From: Tepidisphaeraceae bacterium
GTDB lineage: Bacteria > Planctomycetota > Phycisphaerae > Tepidisphaerales > Tepidisphaeraceae
Length of the DNA stretch: 64,000 nt
Direction: 5' to 3'
Assembly (NCBI GenBank): GCA_035998445.1
Contig: DASYHQ010000008.1
Span: forward strand, 124,001-188,000
Shown: positions 16,122-25,321 of the stretch, one piece after another
How the letters are laid out: each line of letters begins with the position of its first letter
Numbering within the stretch: the stretch's first letter is position 1
Translations under genes and position numbers: made by a program
The notes under the pieces: model-generated
What the model saw: only the letters and a program-made list of their open reading frames with translations
Told to the model about the DNA's origin: nothing
Databases searched by the model: none

Positions 16122-17054
16122 ATGTCCCCAGTTCCCAGCAATCCGAACGATCTGAAGATGCTTCCCGAAAGCACGCCTGCGCGTCCACCCGTAACGCCCG
16201 CCGAGCCGGTCAGCCTGGCATCGTTGCCGACGGCGGTGCGGCAACTGGTCGAGTTGCCACGCGAGGAACTGGATCATCTCGCGGAAGATTTCGGGCTCGA
16301 CCCGACCCGCTTCAAGACGCGCCAGCACTTGGTTGCGGCGCTGCACGACCGCAGGCAGATGATCGCGGGGCTCAATCGCGAGGCGATGCTCGACGTCATC
16401 CGCTGGGGCCGCCGGCCGATCGCCCAGAACGCCAGCAACGAGCAGATCGCCCAGGAGATCGCCCGCATCACGTCGATGCGCTTCCACGGCCTCAGCCAGC
16501 GCGGCCTCATCGTGCTGTCGCGCATGCGCGGCGTCGATGCGCGCGACGACGACCCCATTCCCCTGCTCGTGCGGCAACTGAAAAAGCAGGAAGGCTTGTT
16601 CCAGAAGTTCGCGCGCAAACGCCGGGCAATGGTCGGCTCGATCGTCGCCAATCTCGTGGGTGAAGCGGAACCGACGACCGAATACCAGTACCTGCCCCCC
16701 GCTGCCCCCAATGGTCAGCAAGGCCAGACCGGTGGCACCACGAACGTGCCGCCACCCCGACCGGCCGCGGCGCAACCGTCGTTAAAGCGAGACATCGAGG
16801 ACAGTGGCCTGTTCGGCGGCATCAGCAACCGCATCAAGAAGACGGCCGACAACTACCTGAACCAGAAGCTGGACGAGGTGGAGGCCCGCATCGACCGCAA
16901 GCTCGACGAGATCGACCGCCGGCTCGCCGAGTGGCGCGACAAGGAAGTCGCCAACCGCATCCGCATCCTCAAGATCACCCTCTGGGCCAGCGTGATCGTG
17001 GCGGCGGTTTCGCTGATCTACTCGTACATCAAGATTTATTTTGTTGGGCCGTAA
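16122..17054 (+). CDS. C-terminally membrane-anchored protein with Rho_N/SAP-like segment
   Basis: A 310-residue protein of unknown function. Residues about 35-75 (VELPREELDHLAEDFGL, RFKTRQHLVAAL) look like a Rho termination factor N-terminal or SAP-like helical motif, which can bind nucleic acid. A helical region follows (to about residue 170), then a Pro/Gln-rich linker (residues about 185-215). Next is a heptad-rich coiled coil with the repeats LDEVEARIDRKLDEIDRRLAE, and last a membrane segment at the C-terminus (ILKITLWASVIVAAVSLIYS). It would be tail-anchored with the bulk in the cytoplasm. The start could also be the Met 12 codons later. Confidence is high that it is a gene, low on its role. 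Confidence 0.75.
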   Translation: MSPVPSNPNDLKMLPESTPARPPVTPAEPVSLASLPTAVRQLVELPREELDHLAEDFGLDPTRFKTRQHLVAALHDRRQMIAGLNREAMLDVIRWGRRPIAQNASNEQIAQEIARITSMRFHGLSQRGLIVLSRMRGVDARDDDPIPLLVRQLKKQEGLFQKFARKRRAMVGSIVANLVGEAEPTTEYQYLPPAAPNGQQGQTGGTTNVPPPRPAAAQPSLKRDIEDSGLFGGISNRIKKTADNYLNQKLDEVEARIDRKLDEIDRRLAEWRDKEVANRIRILKITLWASVIVAAVSLIYSYIKIYFVGP

Positions 17055-17161
17055 TTTTCTGTAGAACTTACGGCCGCGTTCCCCGTCGTTCTGTCTAATA
17101 CGGTTTTGGGGTGCCGACGTTCTTGTCGGTGTGTGATGTCTCGCAGGACGGGGATTCCACA

Positions 17162-17296
17162 CGTAGCATGGGCGTCTCGCCCATGCCCGTTATGAGGCCA
17201 GACTTGATTGCCAGCGAACCGCTTCGTCGGCGCAGGCCGCCACTAAAGATACTCCTCGTTCCAATCCACAGTCATGGGCGAGACGCCCATGCTACG
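17162..17296. repeat. Family A element (copy A2)
   Basis: Perfect 24-bp terminal inverted repeats at 17162-17185 and 17273-17296; each arm is itself a hairpin (CATGGGCGTCTCGCCCATG). The 87-base core shares GAGGCCAGA near the left and CCAATCCAC near the right with the copies at 23822 and 42090, in the same orientation. Confidence 0.9.
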
Positions 17297-17358
17297 TGCG
17301 GAACGGCTACAGACCTGCTTCTGAGACAGTCGGAATCTCGGACGCACCCCACTCATCG

Positions 17359-17415
17359 CTTGCGGTTTCGCGGGCGAACACGTTCCAGAACGTGCAACTT
17401 CCGCGAAACCGCAAG
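17359..17415. repeat. Short palindrome with nested hairpin
   Basis: Perfect 15-bp arms (CTTGCGGTTTCGCGG at 17359-17373 and its complement at 17401-17415). The loop holds a second small palindrome (ACGTTCCAGAACGT). It is 80 bases downstream of the stop of the minus-strand YciG-like gene and might serve as its 3' structure. Confidence 0.7.
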
Positions 17416-17495
17416 TGACGGGCGCGAGCGTTGGCGATGGTCGATCGAGCAGGACGCCCCTGCTGAGACGCGTTTGGGGCAACAACCGATCGTCG

Positions 17496-17828
17496 TTACG
17501 TCGGGTTGCCTTCTTCGGCCTCCACGCGTTCCGTACCGGGGTTTTCCGGCGCATCGGCTCCTGGGTTCGGCTTCGTCTCTGCCGTCGCGTTGCTCCCGCG
17601 ACGGCCGGCGGAACGGCGGCCACCCATCCGGCCGATCGTGGCCATGTGGTTGCGGTCCTGGCTCACGCGCTCGCCACCCTTGCGGCCGGCGGCACGCGCC
17701 TCATCGCTGGTAAACTGGTGCGCGGTGCCCTTCTCGTGGGCGGCGCGACCCCCCTTGCGGGCGATCTCACGCTGGCGCTCGGCATTCATTGACGCGAATC
17801 CTCGATTTTGGCGATTGGTCTGCTGCAT
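17496..17828 (-). CDS. YciG-like general stress protein (KGG repeats)
   Basis: A 110-residue, highly charged and probably disordered protein. It has the KGG-type repeat units REIARKGGRAAHEKGTAHQF, DEARAAGRKGGERVSQD and MATIGRMGGRRSAGRRG. The tail is rich in Pro, Glu and Asn. Related KGG proteins (YciG, GsiB) are induced in stationary phase or stress; the mechanism is not settled. The start at 17828 is supported by AAGGGAG five bases upstream; the frame to 17882 lacks such a site. It is a single gene, divergent from the sucA region. Confidence 0.85.
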   Translation of the reverse strand: MQQTNRQNRGFASMNAERQREIARKGGRAAHEKGTAHQFTSDEARAAGRKGGERVSQDRNHMATIGRMGGRRSAGRRGSNATAETKPNPGADAPENPGTERVEAEEGNPT

Positions 17829-18370
17829 GGCGACTCCCTTCTGGCCTACACCCACCATCGTTGTTCGGCCAGTCGATAACATCTCGACGGCAACGCCGCG
17901 GTGACCGAGGCAACAATTTCCTTACCCTCCGCGTGCCGGGGTCGACACGTCCGATAAGTCCGTTCAAAGCAACTTACGTACCATCGGCAACATCCGGCAA
18001 CGCTTGGGCTCGGATTAGCATTTTAGCCACCGAACGCGGCCATTCTCCTGATGCCCAGCCTCCTTCGGCAACATGCAAAACGGCCAAAATGGCAAACCAA
18101 ACCGTCGCGGTGCGCGTCCTATGCATTGACGCTGCCGCGCGCTGCGGTACGCTCATACGACTTGGACGAAACGTCTTTTGGTGACATTTCGCGGATTGCG
18201 ATTGTCGCTGGCGCGTGGTACGGGTTGGCATCGTATGGTGTACCTGCCTACAATCTGCGAGAGACGCGACGCCAACGCCCCCGCCTCACCATGCGGCCCC
18301 GACCCGAAATCATCACGGGGCCAGTTCATGCCGATAACAGGTTAACGCACCCAACCCGGAGCTGACTCCG
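17829..18370. other. 540-base gene-free region before the 2-oxoglutarate dehydrogenase operon
   Basis: No convincing coding frame or palindromic element was seen. It must hold the promoters for the KGG protein (minus) and for sucA (plus). The last 15 bases before sucA contain GGAG at an acceptable distance from the ATG. Base composition is lower in GC around 17950-18060 than in the flanking genes. Confidence 0.4.
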
Positions 18371-21286
18371 ATGCACATGTTCGACTTCGTGAACCGATCC
18401 AACGCCGACTACATCGACCGCTTGTACCAGCAGTACCAGAAGGACCCTCGGTCCATCGACGAGCCCTGGCTCAGCTACTTCGCCGGCTTCGACGCCGGTG
18501 TCGGTCGGTCCGGCGTCGTCTCGCCCGCCAGCACCCTTCCCTCGGGCAACGGCGCCGATGGTGAGGCCGCGGCGCATCCGGCAATCCAGCTCGGTGACAT
18601 CGGCGTGCAGAACCTCGTGCACACCTACCGCGAGCTCGGGCATACCGTCGCCAAGCTCGACCCGCTCGGTCACGATCGCCCGAACCACCCGCTGCTGGAA
18701 CTGTCGCAGTTCGGCATCAGCCCCGCCGACCTCGATCGCAAGGTCAGCAACACGATGTTCTACGGCCAGTTCGACGGCACGCTGCGCGACCTCGTGCAGA
18801 AGCTGCGCGACACATACTGCCGCTGCATCGGCGTCGAATATCAGGACATCCCCGACAAGACTCAGCGCGAGTGGCTCGCCCAGCGCATGGAGCCGGTGCT
18901 GAACAAGCCGACCGTCTCCCCCGACCGCAAGCGCGAGATCCTCTACCAGATCACCGCCGCCCAGGGCTTTGAGGAGTTCCTGGCGACGAAGTACGTCGGT
19001 GGCAAGCGATTCAGCGTGGAAGGTGGCGAGGCGGTCATCCCGCTGCTGAACACGGTGATCGACGAGGGTGCCAACCATCAGGGCGTCGAGGAGTTCGTCA
19101 CCGGCATGGCCCACCGCGGCCGGCTGAACGTGCTGGCGCACGTGATGAACAAGCCTTACGAGCAGATCATCAGCGAGTTCGAAGGCACCGCCCAGAACGG
19201 CAGCGACGAGGGCGACGGTGACGTGAAGTACCACCTGGGCTACAGCCAGGAACGCACGACCGCGGCCGGCAAGAACGTCCACCTGGCGCTGTCGTTCAAC
19301 CCCAGCCATCTCGAGCTGGTCAACCCGGTCGTCGAGGGCATCGTGCGCGCCAAGCAGTACATGCGCGGCGACGACAAGCGCACGAAGGTCGTCCCGATCC
19401 TGATCCACGGCGACGCCGCGTTCGTCGGGCAGGGCATCGTGCAGGAAACCCTGGCGCTGTCGGAGATGCCCTACTGGCGCACCGGCGGCACGATCCACGT
19501 CATCGTGAACAACCAGATCGGCTTCACGACGATGCCCAAGCAGGGCCGCTTCACGCCCTACCCGACCGACATCGCCAAGGCCATTCAGGCCCCGATCTTC
19601 CACGTCAACGGTGACGACCCCGAGGCCGTCGCCTGGGTGGCCAAGCTGGCGATGGAGTTCCGCCAGCAGTTCCACGTCGACGTGATCATCGACCTCTGGT
19701 GCTACCGCCGGCACGGTCACAACGAGACCGATGAGCCGTCGTACACGCAGCCGCTGATGTACAAGGAGATCGATGCCCACCCGCGCCTGCGCGAGCTGTA
19801 CGGCCAGCGCCTGGTCGGTGAGAACGCGATGAGCGAGACCGACCTCGACGAGATGAAGGCCGCCGCCCGCGCGCGCTTTGACAAGGCCTACGCGATCGCC
19901 AAGGAGAACCGCCCGCGCCCCGGCACCGGCACGTTCGGTGGCGTGTGGAAGGGCATGACCCGCGCCGGTGGGGACTGGACCGCCAAGACCAACGTCAGCG
20001 CCGACGTCCTCCGCCAGATCGCCGACGCCACCAGTAAGATCCCCGACGGCTTCACGGTCCACCCGAAGCTCAAGAAGCTCGTCCAGAACCGTGGCGACAT
20101 GGGCCGCGGCAAGTTCCCGATCGACTGGGGTGGCGCTGAGCAGTTGGCAATGGCCAGCCTGCTGCTGGAGGGCACGCCGATCCGGTTTACCGGCCAGGAC
20201 GCGCAGCGCGGGACGTTCAGCCATCGCCACGCCTGCCTGCACGACTACGAGACCGGCGCCAAGCACTACCCGCTGGCCAACATCAGCCCGAAGCAGGCGC
20301 CGTTCATCATCGTCAACACGATGCTGAGCGAGCTGGCCGTGCTCGGCTTCGAATATGGCTTCAGCAGCGCCGACCCGCGCAACCTGGTGATCTGGGAGGC
20401 GCAGTTCGGCGACTTCGTGAACGGCGCGATGCCGATCATCGACCAGTTCCTCGTGGCCGCCGAGAGCAAGTGGGGCAAGATGTGCGGCCTCGTGATGCTG
20501 CTGCCCCACGGTTACGAGGGCCAGGGTCCCGAGCATAGCAACGCCTACGTTGAGCGCTGGCTGCAGCTGTCGGCCGACAACAACATCCAGGTGGTCTACC
20601 CGTCGACGCCGGCGCAGTACTTCCACGTGTTGCGCCGCCAGATGAAACGCAGCTTCCGTAAGCCGCTGGTCATGTTCATGCCCAAGAGCATCCTGCGCTC
20701 CGACCAGTACGCGTCGCAGCTGGAGGAACTGACGCAAGGCGGCTTCCAGAACGTGATCGACGACCCGAGCGCCACCGACGCCAAGAAGATCAAGCGGCTG
20801 CTGCTGTGCAGCGGCAAGGTCTACTACACGCTGGCCAGCGCCCGGGCGAAGGCGAACATCACCGACACGGCGATCGTTCGCGTCGAGCAGCTCTACCCGT
20901 TCCCGCGGAAGGAGGTGGCCGCCATCCTGACCAAGTACGGCGCCGCCGAGGAGATCGGCTGGGCCCAGGAGGAGCCGAAGAACCGCGGCGCCTGGACGTA
21001 CATCGACCCGCTGTTGCGTGAGATGCTGCCCGACTGGGCCACGCTGACCTACTTCGGCCGCGAAGAGGCCGCCAGCCCGGCGACCGGCTCGATGAAGATG
21101 CACAAAATTGAAGAGGAAGAGCTGATCGACCACGCGCTCGACCTGACGGGTCGCAATCGCGACGACGATGGCGGCGACGGTGCCAGCGCCACCCAAGGCG
21201 GTCCCAGCGGCGGCGGCAACGTCGCCAAGCAGGTGGCCGCCCAAGTGCCCGCGACGGCGCCGAAGAAGCAAGGCGTGAGCGGTTAA
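18371..21286 (+). CDS. sucA: 2-oxoglutarate dehydrogenase E1 component
   Basis: The thiamine diphosphate-dependent E1 of the 2-oxoglutarate dehydrogenase complex (TCA cycle). It decarboxylates 2-oxoglutarate and succinylates the lipoyl arm of E2. At 971 residues it is slightly longer than the usual ~930. Features: the N-terminal E2-binding segment (SNADYIDRLYQQYQKDP), EEFVTGMAHRGRLNVLAHVM, FNPSHLELVNPVVEGIVRAK, HGDAAFVGQGIVQETLAL, NNQIGFTT, DLWCYRRHGHNETDEPSYTQ, and in the transketolase-like half GQDAQRGTFSHRHACLHD and LLPHGYEGQGPEHSNAYVER. The C-terminal extension is Gly/Ala-rich and poorly conserved. sucB follows after 281 bases containing a strong palindrome. Confidence 0.97.
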   Translation: MHMFDFVNRSNADYIDRLYQQYQKDPRSIDEPWLSYFAGFDAGVGRSGVVSPASTLPSGNGADGEAAAHPAIQLGDIGVQNLVHTYRELGHTVAKLDPLGHDRPNHPLLELSQFGISPADLDRKVSNTMFYGQFDGTLRDLVQKLRDTYCRCIGVEYQDIPDKTQREWLAQRMEPVLNKPTVSPDRKREILYQITAAQGFEEFLATKYVGGKRFSVEGGEAVIPLLNTVIDEGANHQGVEEFVTGMAHRGRLNVLAHVMNKPYEQIISEFEGTAQNGSDEGDGDVKYHLGYSQERTTAAGKNVHLALSFNPSHLELVNPVVEGIVRAKQYMRGDDKRTKVVPILIHGDAAFVGQGIVQETLALSEMPYWRTGGTIHVIVNNQIGFTTMPKQGRFTPYPTDIAKAIQAPIFHVNGDDPEAVAWVAKLAMEFRQQFHVDVIIDLWCYRRHGHNETDEPSYTQPLMYKEIDAHPRLRELYGQRLVGENAMSETDLDEMKAAARARFDKAYAIAKENRPRPGTGTFGGVWKGMTRAGGDWTAKTNVSADVLRQIADATSKIPDGFTVHPKLKKLVQNRGDMGRGKFPIDWGGAEQLAMASLLLEGTPIRFTGQDAQRGTFSHRHACLHDYETGAKHYPLANISPKQAPFIIVNTMLSELAVLGFEYGFSSADPRNLVIWEAQFGDFVNGAMPIIDQFLVAAESKWGKMCGLVMLLPHGYEGQGPEHSNAYVERWLQLSADNNIQVVYPSTPAQYFHVLRRQMKRSFRKPLVMFMPKSILRSDQYASQLEELTQGGFQNVIDDPSATDAKKIKRLLLCSGKVYYTLASARAKANITDTAIVRVEQLYPFPRKEVAAILTKYGAAEEIGWAQEEPKNRGAWTYIDPLLREMLPDWATLTYFGREEAASPATGSMKMHKIEEEELIDHALDLTGRNRDDDGGDGASATQGGPSGGGNVAKQVAAQVPATAPKKQGVSG

Positions 21287-21321
21287 GGGCGTAGGGGATC
21301 GGACCCGGCGAGGGGCCAATT

Positions 21322-21420
21322 GTCATCCCGAGGGGAGCGGTAGCGACTCGAGGGATCTCGAACGACGGACCTTTCCGTCACTGAGATCCCTCAGGTCGCT
21401 ACCGCTCCCCTCGGGATGGC
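21322..21420. repeat. Family B-like palindrome between sucA and sucB (copy B3)
   Basis: Arms of about 38 bases at 21322-21359 and 21383-21420 (GTCATCCCGAGGGGAGCGG... facing its near-complement). It ends in the family's GTCATCC/GGATGGC termini, but the middle of the arm differs from B1 and B2. It starts 36 bases after the sucA stop and 148 bases before sucB, so it could stabilise the sucA mRNA or attenuate sucB. Confidence 0.85.
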
Positions 21421-21567
21421 ACATTAGAACTGGCGGCCTCTAACTTCATTCTGTCTTCGGACTTCTCCGCTATCTCGGCCTCTTCATTCGGGCTTCCCAA
21501 CCTTCCCCGTTGACAACGGCGCCCCCGCGCCCGACAACAACATCTGGACTTATCAAGGATTACCGAA

Positions 21568-22902
21568 ATGCCGACCAATGTCGTTGTGCCATCGATGGGC
21601 GAGAGCGTGACCGAGGCCGTCCTGCTGCGTTGGATGAAGAAGGACGGTGACACGGTCGCGGCCGACGAGCCGATCGCCGAGCTCGAGACCGACAAGGCCA
21701 ACGCCGACCTGCCCGCCCCGGCCGCCGGTGTGCTGCGCACGGTGAAGAATCCGGGCGACACGGTGCACGTGGGTGAGACGATCGCGCGCATCGACGAGGG
21801 CGGCGCCAAACCGGCCGCCAAGGCCGCGCCGGCCGAAGCTGCCAAGCCGCAAGCCGCCGCCGCGGGCGCATCGCCGAAGGGGCAAGGCTACGGCGACGGT
21901 GGCGCGACCGCCGCCCCACCATCGCTTGAGAAGGCCGGTGGCACGACCAAGCCCGAAGACCTCTCGCCGGCCGTCCGCAAGGCGGTCGCTGAGGGTGGGC
22001 TCGACGCGTCGAAGATCAGCGGCACTGGTCCTGGGGGTCGCATCACGAAGGAAGACGTCGCCGCCACGATCGCCGCCGGCACTGGCGCGGGTGGCAACGG
22101 TAGCGTCGATGCCACGAAGGACATCGCCCCGCCCGCCACCCCCAAGGCCGCGTCCCCGTCCCCCGGACCGCAGTCGCAGCCGCCGTCCAGCGGCTACGAG
22201 TCCGACGGCACCAAGCGCGTGCCGATGAGCAAGATCCGCAAGAAGATCGCCGAGAACCTCGTGCGCGCCCAGCAGACGGCCGCCATCCTCACGACGTTCA
22301 ACGAGGTCGACCTCACCGAGATCATGGCGATCAGGGGCAAGTACAAGGAACGCTTCAACGAGGTCCACGGCATCGGCCTGGGCCTGATGAGCTTCTTCGT
22401 CCGCGCAACGGTGCTGGCACTGAAGGAGTTCCCCCGCGTCAACGCCTTCCTGGACGGCGACGACATCCTGTACCACGACTACGTCCACATGGGCATCGCC
22501 GTCAGCACCGACCGCGGCCTGGCCGTGCCGGTGATGCGCCACGCCGAGCAACTGTCGTTCGCCAAGATCGAAAGCGAGATCAAACGCCTCGCCGGCGCCA
22601 CCCGCGAGGGCAAGCTGGCGCTGTCCGAACTGGGTGGCGGCACGTTCACGATCACCAACGGTGGCGTGTTCGGATCGATGCTCAGCACGCCCATCATCAA
22701 CCCGCCCCAAAGCGGCATCCTGGGCATGCACAACATCGTCAAGCGCCCCATGGTGATCGGCGACAAGATCGAGATCCGGCAGATGATGTACCTCGCGCTG
22801 TCGTACGACCACCGCATGGTCGACGGCAAGGAATCGGTCAGCTTCCTCGTCCGCATCAAGCAATACCTGGAAGACCCGTCGCGCCTGATGCTGGAGATTT
22901 AA
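21568..22902 (+). CDS. sucB: Dihydrolipoyllysine succinyltransferase (E2 of 2-oxoglutarate dehydrogenase)
   Basis: Core E2 of the 2-oxoglutarate dehydrogenase complex, 444 residues. Residues 1-75 form the lipoyl domain ([20 protein letters not shown]; lipoylated Lys in [11 protein letters not shown]). An Ala/Pro-rich linker follows. The E3/E1-binding domain is at about 130-170 ([30 protein letters not shown]). After a second linker comes the catalytic domain ([20 protein letters not shown] to the end), with the active-site motif [15 protein letters not shown]. The ribosome site AAGGA lies eight bases before the ATG. It follows sucA; no E3 gene (lpd) is nearby, so E3 must come from elsewhere. 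A terminator hairpin begins 29 bases after the stop. Confidence 0.97.
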   Translation: MPTNVVVPSMGESVTEAVLLRWMKKDGDTVAADEPIAELETDKANADLPAPAAGVLRTVKNPGDTVHVGETIARIDEGGAKPAAKAAPAEAAKPQAAAAGASPKGQGYGDGGATAAPPSLEKAGGTTKPEDLSPAVRKAVAEGGLDASKISGTGPGGRITKEDVAATIAAGTGAGGNGSVDATKDIAPPATPKAASPSPGPQSQPPSSGYESDGTKRVPMSKIRKKIAENLVRAQQTAAILTTFNEVDLTEIMAIRGKYKERFNEVHGIGLGLMSFFVRATVLALKEFPRVNAFLDGDDILYHDYVHMGIAVSTDRGLAVPVMRHAEQLSFAKIESEIKRLAGATREGKLALSELGGGTFTITNGGVFGSMLSTPIINPPQSGILGMHNIVKRPMVIGDKIEIRQMMYLALSYDHRMVDGKESVSFLVRIKQYLEDPSRLMLEI

Positions 22903-22931
22903 AAACGTCGAAAGATCGATGTGAAACAAAC

Positions 22932-22961
22932 CGGGCGTGCTCAATCAATTGAGCACGCCCG
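22932..22961 (+). terminator. Terminator hairpin after sucB
   Basis: A perfect 13-bp stem (CGGGCGTGCTCAA and complement) with a four-base loop, 29 bases past the sucB stop. The tail is not strongly U-rich, so termination may be moderate. Confidence 0.7.
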
Positions 22962-23006
22962 CTGTTCGTTACGGACAATGCGATTGACGCAGCCAATCCA
23001 GGCATC

Positions 23007-23082
23007 GTCATCCGGAGGTACACCGAAGGATCTCGCCCTGTATTCACACGTAAAGCGAAAGAAGTTCTTCGAACTACCTCAG
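23007..23082. repeat. Family B element, degenerate (copy B4)
   Basis: The left arm GTCATCCGGAGGTACACCGA continues to GGATCTC at 23034; the right arm (23061-23082) is worn. It overlaps the left end of the family A element that follows, the mirror image of the arrangement at 6738-7084. Confidence 0.65.
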
Positions 23083-23294
23083 AGGGTGTTAAAGAACACG
23101 GTCGCGGCTGCCTTGCCGTGGCATGGGCGTCTCGCCCATGCATGTGGACTGGAATGCGAAGCTTCATTTGTTGGCCGCTGCGCCGACCAAGCCGCTGCAA
23201 CCAATGCTGTCTTCTGGCCTCACCACACGCATGGGCGAGACGCCCATGCCACGGTCGGAGCGGACGCGGCATTGTTCTTTAACACCCTCTCAGG
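23077..23294. repeat. Family A element with extended ends (copy A3, inverted orientation)
   Basis: The inner element has perfect 25-bp terminal repeats at 23116-23140 and 23230-23254 and is exactly 139 bp. It is embedded in a longer inverted repeat, CCTCAGAGGGTGTTAAAGAA at 23077 facing its complement at 23274-23294. The core is in reverse orientation relative to the copies at 17162, 23822 and 42090. Short frames reading MGVSPM or HGRDAHAT across it are translations of the repeat, not genes. Confidence 0.9.
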
Positions 23295-23330
23295 ATGACC
23301 ACATTCTGTCGAGTACGCAGATCGGTTTCA

Positions 23331-23684
23331 TTATCTCCGCGGCGCGTCGAAGAACTCGACCGTCTCGGCGTTTCCATTGCTGAACCGAATCGCCATGCCC
23401 ATGCGTCCGACGCGCGGAATCGGGTAGTACCAGACGTCGGCGTCGCGGTAATCGCGTACGGGCCGTTCCGATCCCACGAACGTCGCGATGCGCGGCGGAC
23501 CCAGCACCGCCGCCACCACCGTCCGGCTGTTGCCGACGATCGCCTTGGCCAGTTGCGGCAGTGACATCCGCGCGTCGGCGATGCGCCGGCTGCCGAGGCG
23601 CATCATCAACCCCGCCACTACCCCCGCGGCCAGCATGGCGCCGCCGAGGCAGGCAATCAGGACATCGACGTTCGGTCGTCGCAT
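23331..23684 (-). CDS. Small membrane-anchored protein, possibly BamE/SmpA-like fold
   Basis: A 117-residue protein. The N-terminus MRRPNVDVLIACLGGAMLAA is followed by further hydrophobic residues to VAGLMMRLG, one membrane segment with a short basic cytoplasmic end. The exported part has AIVGNSRTVVAAVLGPPRIAT, then VWYYPIPRVGRMGMAIRFSNGNAETVEFF. A short helix ending in LGPP, followed by W-Y-Y and a terminal strand with FSNG-x-AE-x-V, resembles the BamE/SmpA-type small lipoprotein fold; this is inference. The start at 23684 avoids reading into the repeat upstream. It sits between two family A copies. Confidence 0.65.
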   Translation of the reverse strand: MRRPNVDVLIACLGGAMLAAGVVAGLMMRLGSRRIADARMSLPQLAKAIVGNSRTVVAAVLGPPRIATFVGSERPVRDYRDADVWYYPIPRVGRMGMAIRFSNGNAETVEFFDAPRR

Positions 23685-23821
23685 GTACTCAATTATCGCG
23701 CGGGCCGGTGCTTCCGTACAAGTCGAAAATTCACGGCGGAGCGGTCGAGATGGTGGAGCGATCTTCCGCAAGCACCGTCATAGTAGTGGGCATGTACGAA
23801 GCGAGCACGGGATCGCTCCGA

Positions 23822-23960
23822 CCGTGGCATGGGCGTCTCGCCCATGCGTGTAGTGAGGCCCAATTGATGGATTTGAGCCAACGGCTTGATCAGCGCGGCA
23901 GCCCACAAATCGCGTTCTCTGTTCCAGTCCACATGCATGGGCGAGATGCCCATGCCACGG
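23822..23960. repeat. Family A element (copy A4)
   Basis: 139 bp with 26-bp terminal inverted repeats (23822-23847 and 23935-23960), one mismatch. The core carries GAGGCC, CAGCGCGGCAGCC and CCAGTCCAC blocks shared with A2, A3 and A5. It lies in the 366-base gap upstream of the FAD oxidoreductase gene, which is otherwise empty. Confidence 0.92.
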
Positions 23961-24050
23961 CAAAGGCGAACGGGAACGTGCTACTGTGAGTCGTCCATGT
24001 ATTGACGCGTTCGACTTTGCCAAGCTCATCCGCCGCGCCAATAATGACCC

Positions 24051-25271
24051 ATGGATCTCCGTTCCGGTCGCCTCTTCTGGCCCAGCGTCAACGAACCGGC
24101 CCCCGACTTTCGCGCGATCGAATCGGATACCGCGTGCGACGTGGCGGTCATCGGCGCAGGCATCACCGGCGCGCTTTTGGCCGATCGGCTATCACAGGAC
24201 GGCCACCGCGTGGTCGTGCTCGACCGCCGGCCAGTCTGCAGTGGCAGCACGCCGGCGAGCACGGGGTTGCTGCAGTACGAGATCGACACGCCGCTCATTC
24301 GATTGCGAAAGCTCTTCGGCGACGACCGCGCCAAGCGCGCCTACCGCGCTTCGTTCCGCACGCTGGCCGACTTTCGTGACCTGATCGCGGGGCTGGATGA
24401 CGACTGCGGCCTCACCGGGCGGCCCAGCCTGTACCTCGCGTGCGAGCCGGACGATCTGGACGAGTTGCGCGCCGAGTGCAACGCCCGCCGATCGATCGAC
24501 ATCGCGGTCGACACGATCGATGGCGAAATGCTTCGGCGATCGTTCGGCATTGATCGGCCCGGGGCGCTCTGGTCGACGCAGGCGATGGAGGTCGACCCGC
24601 TGCGCCTGTCGCTGGCGCTGCTTCGTCGGGCCGTGTGCAACGGAACGCGCATCTTTCCCGGCACGGAAGTCGCGCAGTACGAGCCCGATGCCGACGGCGT
24701 CACGCTTCGCACCAGCCGTGGCTTCACCGTTCGCGCCGCCCACGTCGCCTTCGCCACGGGCTACGAGACGCCGGCGTTCCTCGACCAATCCGTCTGCACG
24801 CTCAAAAGCACGTATGCGCTCGCCAGTAAGCCGCTGGACGGCTTCCTTCCCTGGCGCGAGCGCTGCCTGATCTGGGAGAGCGGCCAGCCCTACTTCTACG
24901 CCCGCACCACCGGTGACGACCGCATGATGATCGGCGGCGAGGACGACGACTTCGCCGACCCAGTCGCCCGCGACGCGCGCATCGGCAGTAAGGCCGACAA
25001 TCTCGTCGGCAAGTTTCGCGACCTGTTCCCCGCGCTCCCAATCGAGCCCGAGTTCCGCTGGGCCGGCACATTTGCTGAGACGAAGGACGGCCTGCCCTAC
25101 ATCGGCACGACGCCCCAGTTCCCCCGCGGTTACCTCGCGCTCGGCTACGGTGGCAACGGCATCACCTACAGCCTGATCGCCAGCCAGATCATCGCCGACC
25201 GCCTGGCCAGCCGCCCCAACGCTGATGCCGAGCTGTTCGCGTTCGACCGGGCCATCGCGCAACAGGACTGA
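24051..25271 (+). CDS. FAD-dependent oxidoreductase (D-amino-acid oxidase/glycine oxidase family)
   Basis: A 406-residue DAO-type flavoprotein. The dinucleotide-binding motif is at about residues 30-45 (VAVIGAGITGALLADRL), with the Glu/Asp-type strand end VVVLDRRPVCSG and STPASTGLLQYEID after it. The C-terminal FAD contact is FAETKDGLPYIGTTPQFP followed by YLALGYGGNGITYS. These enzymes oxidise amines or hydroxy acids and reduce oxygen or quinones; the substrate cannot be told. There is no signal peptide, so it is cytoplasmic. The glycosyltransferase gene follows closely, but no link in function is evident. The ribosome site is weak. Confidence 0.88.
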   Translation: MDLRSGRLFWPSVNEPAPDFRAIESDTACDVAVIGAGITGALLADRLSQDGHRVVVLDRRPVCSGSTPASTGLLQYEIDTPLIRLRKLFGDDRAKRAYRASFRTLADFRDLIAGLDDDCGLTGRPSLYLACEPDDLDELRAECNARRSIDIAVDTIDGEMLRRSFGIDRPGALWSTQAMEVDPLRLSLALLRRAVCNGTRIFPGTEVAQYEPDADGVTLRTSRGFTVRAAHVAFATGYETPAFLDQSVCTLKSTYALASKPLDGFLPWRERCLIWESGQPYFYARTTGDDRMMIGGEDDDFADPVARDARIGSKADNLVGKFRDLFPALPIEPEFRWAGTFAETKDGLPYIGTTPQFPRGYLALGYGGNGITYSLIASQIIADRLASRPNADAELFAFDRAIAQQD

Positions 25272-25321
25272 CGCGCGCGCGTCCCTTGTTCCAAGGGTCG
25301 GCCTTCTGCACAATCGCGTGC

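Noticed and set aside
18326-21319. 997-codon open frame opposite sucA
   Set aside because: It is the antisense shadow of a GC-rich gene with strong codon bias; the sucA frame has all family motifs and the antisense product is Arg/Val/Leu-rich with no domain.
23123-23383. Short frames reading MGVSPMHVDWN or HGRDAHAT
   Set aside because: They are translations of the family A repeat. The same peptides appear in both orientations at every copy, so they are not genes.
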